Source of the DNA: Kwoniella bestiolae CBS 10118
Taxonomy: Eukaryota > Basidiomycota > Tremellomycetes > Tremellales > Cryptococcaceae
Length of the DNA: 64,000 bases
Direction: 5' to 3'
Assembly: GCF_000512585.2 (NCBI RefSeq)
Contig: NC_089247.1
Coordinates: 868,001 to 932,000 of the forward strand
The notes under the pieces were generated by a model. It worked only from the letters and a program-made list of their open reading frames with translations, was not told the origin of the DNA and did no database searches. The position numbers and the translations under genes were made by a program. This document shows, in pieces, positions 57,762-64,000 of this stretch. Positions within the stretch are counted from its first letter, which is position 1. Each line of letters starts with the position of its first letter.

Positions 57762-59311
57762 ATGTCGACATCATTGCTGGACTTGAGTGATGAGATACTT
57801 CACCTCATCGGACAGTATGTCAACCAAGACAACTTCATACCGATACCCTCTTTTGGTCCTCACTGGCAATCGAAAACCGACAATCCCATCAATCCCGAAC
57901 ACTCCAGAGATATCAGGTCTCTTAGAGCTACATGTAGAAGAACAAGAGCAGTATGTAAAGATGGAGGAATGCATGTGATCATGCGTGATATGGGTACTGT
58001 AGAGAACGAGGAGGGACGAGATATGTCACTGGTCAGGGATATGCGAGGGATCGTCAGGTGGGTTTGCGTCTGTTTGCGTTGTCCCATATCACCTCACAGG
58101 TCAGCTTACCTGCTATGCAGTCGGTTGAAGGTCGAAATCACCAATCCTTGCTCGGATTACGATCACTACATATGGGGACGCTTCGCTCGACATGTAGAGA
58201 GTTTTCCCCAACTTGAAGAGATGATCATAGAGAGAGGACCGATCTGCTATCATAATGTACTCTCTTTACCTCTCCTCGAATTATCCCAAACCCTTGTCGG
58301 AATAAGCGATACGTTGGGTGAAACACGCACGAGCGGGATCTCATCGCTTTGCATCGAAAACAACTGTCCAGGCTGTTCATTGGACCAACCTACACTTCTG
58401 ATACCTAGATGTCCAAAACTTAAGCATCTCAGGTTCTTCCTCTCTCCTGCCACTCACACGATCGAGTGGGATCCGCTAGAGGAGCTAAGCAGGGTTTTTG
58501 TGGATCGGACAAAGGAGAAGAAACACCATGTACCAGACTTGGAGACACTATATCTACGATATCCTTGGTCGTCTCGCGGGAATATATGGAAGAATTGGGG
58601 TAAAGTCATCAAAGAATCGTTCAGCCTGTTTCCCAAGTTGAAGGAGTTCCACATCACCACCTTCAACGATAAGAACGAATTGACTTTCGGTACATATCTC
58701 ATTTGCTCAAGGGACGCACCAGAAAGGTATAAGCCAGATGTGCAGGGGAAAAGCAAAGAAACAGAAGAAAGGTGGAAGTTTGAAGTGATGAATCTCGAAG
58801 ATGGGGATTGGAGGAATTCGTGGAGCTTGGTGGGTGCCATCATCATCTCCGTTTTTGATTGCTTTGCTACAGCTTGGACTGGCACGTACTGACATACTTC
58901 GACCATCGACAGGAGCAAATGATGACCTACCTATCTCCGCCTCTGACCCTCAAACTCTTCGACCCGATCATCGTGATCCAGCCGGGTGAATCCCGTCCCC
59001 ACCACCTCACTCCCGGTAATAACAACGACAAGCGTAAATCGGTCTATCACGACACCCAATCATACGAAGAATCAAGATTCGATGGTTTACTCAAAAAGTA
59101 CGAGGGGCTGTTAAGGAGTCAGATGAAAGCTGCTGCGGAGGGACTGGTGGATCTAGTACCGTCTTTAGTAGAGGGGGCATTCTGGGAACGAGGAACGGAG
59201 GTATCGTATGATGATTGGTATAGGTGGACCTGGAGGAAGGCGGTGGACCAAGGTGGACAAGTGAGAGTTGAGGTGGTTGATAAACCGTTTGTACTGAGTA
59301 AAAGTAAATGA
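57762..59311 (+). CDS. F-box-like family protein, array copy F (467 residues)
   Basis: Exons 57762-58057 (296 nt), 58121-58829 (709 nt) and 58913-59311. MSTSLLDLSDEILHLIGQYV...DNFIPIPSFGPHW and IRSLRATCRRTRAVCKDGGM form the clearest F-box-like head of the array. Intron 1 (GIVR/SRLKVEIT) is at the family position and phase. Exon 1 is 12 nt longer than in A, C and E because of an insertion in the MRDMGTVENEEGRDMS stretch. The middle has LEEMIIERGPICYH (CxH), NCPGCSLDQPTLLI (CxxC), and leucine-rich strands (VPDLETLYLRYPW, FPKLKEFHITTF). Exon 3 ends VEGAFWERGTEVSYDDWYRW. No lesion is seen. It is the most diverged intact copy and lies at the array's outer edge. Confidence 0.83.
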
Positions 59312-59998
59312 ACGTGAGACAACGAAGGAGCTATATGAATGTATGAACAAGCTATCAGTCAATGCGAAGTGAAAAGACAAGGTCCGCACCAATAGTGTGT
59401 ATTTTGACCAATACCAACGTCACGAAGAACTCATATCTACCATCAATCCCCTATGTTATCATGAATAAGCGCGGAGTGAATGTTGAATTATAAATGTACA
59501 GAGGAATCTTAATCGGATTCAATGTACTCTGCCTCAATCCAAACGCTACTCTTGCCGTGCATGTTTCGATGTCCATGGTGTGCATTCTAAAAAGTCAACC
59601 GCAGCTATCGGATGTACAGTAGTATGTTGGAATATGCTGCGGTATTGGGGACGACTGCACTGTACAACTAACTATTCAGCCGATGGGAGACATGTGAGAG
59701 AGTTTTTGATCATTGCGCTACATAAATGCATTCTCGAACCTCGATACGTAAATCAAACATCAATCTAAGCAATGTATAAAGTAAAAACAAAAGCATCATA
59801 ACGAATACCACTCCAGCCCCATTCAAAATTAAAAGCAATTTAGTACAGGTATATCTTGCGTCAACTAGTACATGGTATATTATTCAAACTATCTTCTCAC
59901 CATCCCATCTCTCCGGTCTACTAACCGTCTTTTCATCTGACAAAGCATCGTATTCCCACACTTATTGAGCCATGAAAAATACCTTGATGTGGACATCG
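59312..59998. other. Convergent 3' intergenic region at the right end of the array
   Basis: A 687-base spacer between copy F (+) and the MFS gene (-). Only motif-less short frames; no family fragment or mobile-element remnant was recognised. Confidence 0.4.
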
Positions 59999-62900
59999 TT
60001 ATCGAATTAAGAACGATAGACACAATTGGATGAAGCATGCGATGGTACAGAAGTAGAAACCATATGCGTATCCCGTAGGATTGCCGTTGATGGATGCACT
60101 CCATACCTATCACGCCATATTGTCAGTGAATCCATCCGAGAGACGCGACGGGATATGAAGACATGAAATGTGAAACATTTGGCGGCGGGAAGATGTCTGA
60201 TCCAGAAGAAAAACTTACAGCACCACCGATGATGGGTCCAAAGAACCTTGAAGCAGAAACGGTACTTTGAGCTAAACCATTTGCTAAGCCTACTACGTGA
60301 GGTGGTGACATCGCGTTCTAGATACAAAGTTTGCATCAGCTACTGAGATCACCATAGACTGCACAGCTGGGAATGATATATCGCGGGACTCACGATAAGG
60401 ACCATGACAGAGGTATAGGCGAAAGTACTAGCACAATATCTTATCGCAGTGATCAAGGTCAATCCTAAACATCAAACATCAAAACACAATGTTAGTGTTC
60501 GAGTCTCACGATTGGCAGAGGTATATATAGTACGATAGGTCAAACCAACTCACCAGTCATGAGCATGAAGCCACCTTCCGAATCAGGCGAAGCGATCTTA
60601 TGCAAGATGGGTAAAGCAAAGTACGCAGGGAGGTACAAAGCACTTCCGATCCTGAACATCTGAAGATGGTTGAATTTGCCCAAAGGTGGACCCAATCTTG
60701 GGTAGAGGTAGAACTGGTAGACGAGCTGACAGCAGCACATGATAGCGACAAGGAAGGAGAAATGAGCGGGATTGAGACCTAAGCCACCTGATCGGTATGG
60801 TCTGTAACGTCACGATTAATTAGCACGCATATTCACCCCTGATTGTAGTTCCAGACAAAGATCACACGTACGTTACGAGGAAAGAAAGGAACACTTGATC
60901 ATGGATCGTACCATGCAAAGCGACGAGACCGTACTATAGTACCTTGCTGTCAGCTGACGATTCTCATGAGAGTAATTTATGAAGCAGCTCACCTGCATGA
61001 TCATTAAGAAGGGTAACAGAGCGAAAGAGCTCGGTTGTTTCTCAGATACCTGTTGAGTACCGCCAGGACTCAGGACGACCGCCGAGCTGGTCTGACCCTC
61101 GGTAATTACACTCAATCCACCAGCAGGTTGACCAGGTCGTCGTTCAGCAGGAGCAGGGAAGAACGGATCACCACCAGTTTCGACCGAGGGTGATTCACCT
61201 TCATACGCTGCAGCCACAGCTGGCGGAGTTCTAACACCCGTGTTGGAGAAGATAGCTGGCATGTGTCCAGAGGAAGTACTGAATCTTCGACCACCATGAG
61301 ATACCGATAATCTATATCCACCAAGGGGTTTGTAGATTGACGAAGCACCAGATACGATTCGATTAGGTCTTCCGCTCGGTTTTAGATGACCTAAACCGCT
61401 CCTTGGATCTTCGATCGTGGATCCAGGTGTAAGTCCAGGGGAAGGTTGAGGGGATTCATTCTCTTCATCAATGGCCTCTTCTCCTTCGGTAGTTTCTCCT
61501 TCAGTCTCATCCTCATCTTCAAATACAGCGGTATCCTGCGCAACAGCTGCAGAAACCCAAAGATCGTTGATGTTGAAAGTGTTTTCCTCGTTCGCTAAGA
61601 AAAAGGGTAAGCTGGCTATCACCTAAATATGCTCGACGTAGCAGGATAGGCATACCCAAAAGCAGCTTTTGAGCTAAACCCAAAGCACCACTCGCATGAG
61701 CACCTTCTTCCTCCTCTTCTTCTTCATCATCTAATCTAGGTATAGCAGCGGAAGCACGTCTAGCCGCTTCCAACGCAGCTCGAGCAGCCAAAGTAGGATG
61801 TTTGGATCTGATACCACCGTATCCATACGCCGTCCCGAGACTTGCTCTACTATCTCTTCTAGCATGGGGAGTGGCAGAGAGAGCGGGATACCCAGCACCG
61901 TAAGAAGCAGCTTCCGTCTCACCAGGCGACAAAGCGGCATTTCGCTTGATGCTGAGCGATGGGACTCGGATAGCTGTTCTGTTGGAAGGGGCAGGAGACG
62001 CAGTGCGTTCAGCGGCGGGTGAAGCGCCGGCAAGGGGTTCATCCTTTTCTACATTGAGAGCGATACGTGATCCACCTCGAACACCACCGTCCCATGATAG
62101 GAAACAGGAAAGGATGGCACCGATGACGAGGATGACACTGGCAATAAGGGTTGGGAGGACGTAGGGGAAGTTTTGGAAGAGACCTAAGCATGAACGGGAT
62201 TCAGCATATCGTGCGATGACAAGTTCAAGTGAATATCCTAATAACAGGAGATGTGCTCACCGATCTTGCTCAGAAACGTTCCAGGAAAGTTATCCACAGG
62301 ACTTTCGAAGACACCACCAATGATGGGACCAATCACACCTCCGAAACCCCATGAGAAACCTAATACGGCATACGCACGAGAGGCGTTGGTATCGTCTGTC
62401 AAATCACGGATGGATCCTCGGAACTACACTATGTGTCAGACGAACCATTTCGGGCAGTGAAAGGTGTACTACTCACAACGCCAACAGCACCACCAAAGAT
62501 ACCTTGAATCAATCTAACACAAATGGCTTCGGGAAGCTAAAGCAAAGGAAGTCAGTCAAAAAATTGTGTATATATAATCGGGAGATAATACGTACCGATT
62601 CAGAAGTACCAAAAATAGTCAAAGCTAATGATCCGGACCATCGAGTCAACACACATCAGCTGACTGCCTGTTCGATACACAGCTGATCCTTTGGGGGAAC
62701 TCACCGATAGCACTTCCCAGTAAACTAGCGACCAAGACTGCCCTACGTCCATGTCTATCTGCTATACTACTCCAAAGCAGTGATGTAAAGAATTGGGTTA
62801 TGAAGAAGACAGACACGAGATTACCAGTCCACAAACCGACGGCTGCTTCTGTTTCACTATTCTTCTCTCGGCCGGATGAGATGAAGAAGTCTATTGACGC

Positions 62901-63486
62901 GTATCATTAGCTACGTGTATATCAGGGGACAGTCGAGAATGTATGGTCGCGTACCTTCTACCATCTTCAGTAAGAAGGGAGTACACAAGTTTGCTGAGAG
63001 CAGTTCTGATAGCATCGCCTACACGTCTGAGTCAGCTCGCGCTCGATGGTGTATATCGGTAAAGACGAAACTCACAATGCACATCACGATCATAGGTAAT
63101 ACTGGTAATGGAGTGGAATAAGCGGGTCTGATGCCAGGTACCAGAGTGGGTAGCTTGGGTTGCAAATCCTCATCATCAAGTAACGGTGAACCTATATCAA
63201 CACCACCACCTGGTGTACCTCTGCTCATCCTTCGCCCACCTCTCCCATAACTTGCGAAACTGTTCCTCACAGACCGCCTATGGCTTTTGGAAGCTGCGCG
63301 TGGTAGTGTACCTCCCGATCTAGCTTGCAAGGAGGGTGATCCATTGGGGGAGTTGAGATTGAGGTTATTGAGATTACGTTGAACGGTTGGGGAGGGTGTC
63401 TCGGTGGATAGGGCTGAATCGCCCAGAAGATCGGTAGCAGTCGGTCGTGGGGGGAGGGAGATCTTGCTGGGTGGAGTGGCCGTCAT
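59999..63486 (-). CDS. Major facilitator superfamily transporter with a very long central loop
   Basis: Thirteen exons on the minus strand: 63486-63076, 63018-62955, 62890-62705, 62624-62596, 62536-62477, 62423-62261, 62183-61656, 61594-60993, 60933-60872, 60801-60554, 60464-60394, 60317-60219 and 60106-59999. They give 876 residues, about twice a usual MFS protein. The first 120 residues are a Ser/Arg-rich cytosolic tail with SPLLDDED. The N half has the loop 2-3 motif SSIADRHGRRAVLVASLLGS (MFS motif A), then VRLIQGIFGGAVGVFRGSIR and GFSWGFGGVIGPIIGG (motif C-like). About 330 residues of hydrophilic loop follow (acidic LDDEEEEEEEGAH, later EDEDETEGETTEGEE). The C half resumes at LLPFLMIMQ and ends with ANGLAQSTVSASRFFGPIIG and the last helix FCTIACFIQLCLSFLIR. 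It resembles fungal YCR023C/ZIFL-type MFS proteins. Substrate is unknown; vacuolar or plasma membrane location is inferred. Confidence 0.87.
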
Positions 63487-63917
63487 GGTGAGAGAAGGGC
63501 TATCCCACCTGAGGAACTACAACTGTTATAAGTTACGAAATACAAAAGAGAAAAGCAAAGTTGCAAGAGGAATGAGGAGATGAAATGATCAAGGTTTATA
63601 TACCTATGGGGTGAGGATGCACTGAATGGAGTATGAGGTTGACTTGGTCTCCCACGTGGAAAGATCCTTTGGTGACGCGTAAATGAAAAACAGTGAGTGA
63701 GTGTCGCGACGGACCGAACTGCCGTAAGGTGTTTTGTCTTGATTGTCTCGTCTGAACGTTACAAGAAGAGCGAAGAGCGAAGAGAGGATTGGACGAAGAA
63801 GAGCGTGTAATGAGCAGAGCTGGTGATGGATCACACACAACGCTTAACATCTCATCCATATCGTTAGCCCTTACTATACTAACACTGAAAACCACGCAAG
63901 TATAGCAGACAATCACC
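63487..63917. promoter_or_regulatory. Divergent promoter between the MFS gene and the right-edge gene
   Basis: A 431-base spacer between two start codons, without coding signal. No specific site is claimed. Confidence 0.4.
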
Positions 63918-64000
63918 ATGACAGACTCCATCTCAAAATCTCTCAGATCCGTCCGATTCGCCCAGCCCCAACCTGAACCCCACCTCCACCTCATCCCAGA
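63918..64000 (+). CDS. 5' end of an unidentified gene, cut by the window edge
   Basis: An ATG at 63918 opens a frame that stays open to the edge: MTDSISKSLRSVRFAQPQPE then a Pro/His-rich stretch. Codon use is normal for the window and the upstream spacer looks like a leader. Too little is present to name it; it is divergent from the MFS gene. Confidence 0.45.
   Translation, partial: MTDSISKSLRSVRFAQPQPEPHLHLIP

Larger units (their letters stand above)
48860..59311. repeat. Array of six diverged F-box-like paralogs (A-F)
   Basis: Copies A 48860-50359 (-), B 50637-51305 (-, pseudogene), C 51789-53285 (-), D 53963-55568 (+, pseudogene), E 55831-57395 (-) and F 57762-59311 (+) are homologous along their length. 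All show (I/L)xxxDNxIP(L/I)PxxxxHW-type N-termini, LEEL(I/V)I, a CxxC and a C-terminal FWE-type motif. Intron 1 is phase 2 and sits right after the codons for (G/A)(V/I)R in every copy. No unrelated gene interrupts the array, and no transposon is seen in it. Confidence 0.9.

Noticed and set aside
59580..59768. Short open frame between copy F and the MFS gene, considered as a seventh array fragment
   Set aside because: It shows none of the family landmarks (DNFIP, LEELI, CxxC, FWE).
48541..59998. Transposon-driven origin of the array
   Set aside because: I saw no terminal repeats, target-site duplications, transposase or reverse transcriptase frames in the spacers; introns are kept in the copies, which argues against retrocopying.

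Overview
The window is nuclear DNA of a basidiomycete yeast. The many short introns (mostly about 50-110 bases) with GTRNGY donors and CTGAC/CTAAC/GCTGAT-type branch sites, the tight gene packing, and a CPS1-like polysaccharide synthase all point to the Tremellales (Cryptococcus/Kwoniella group). That placement is inferred; no species marker was available. I assigned exons by hand. For most genes every splice junction keeps the reading frame and rebuilds a family motif. No tRNA, rRNA, CRISPR array or transposon was recognised.

Region 1 (1-48.5 kb) is a dense run of conserved single-copy genes on both strands: NAD kinase, a small multi-pass membrane protein, TEL2, a proteasome assembly chaperone 3-like protein, chaperonin subunit CCT6, an RS-rich nuclear protein, SFT2, an Rpr2/Snm1-like zinc protein, mitochondrial 3-hydroxyacyl-CoA dehydrogenase, urate oxidase, a CPS1/hyaluronan-synthase-like GT2 enzyme, the ubiquitin ligase BRE1, the dynein regulator NudE, a CtIP/Ctp1/Sae2-type DNA-end-resection factor, a Mis14/Nsl1-like kinetochore protein, a small unknown protein, NOC3, RNase H2 catalytic subunit and a secreted GH16 glycosidase. 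Several are chromosome-maintenance genes (TEL2, BRE1, CtIP, Mis14, RNase H2A). They share no operon-like regulation and look like ordinary eukaryotic neighbours.

Region 2 (48.86-59.31 kb) is the unusual part. It holds six diverged copies of one F-box-like gene family that I cannot match to a named family. Order and strand are A(-), B(-, decayed), C(-), D(+, decayed), E(-), F(+). The four intact copies encode 450-469 residues in three exons, and the first intron has the same position and phase in all of them. Exon 1 is exactly 284 nt in A, C and E, and exon 2 is exactly 658 nt in C and E. Shared features are an N-terminal F-box-like helix set, a leucine-rich middle, a CxH...CxxC cysteine/histidine pattern and a C-terminal FWE...W(Y)RW signature. 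Copies B and D carry nonsense codons, frameshifts and truncation. This is a birth-and-death gene array.

Region 3 (59.3-64 kb) has a large 13-exon MFS transporter with a very long acidic/Ser-rich central loop. It is divergent from the start of a gene cut by the right edge.
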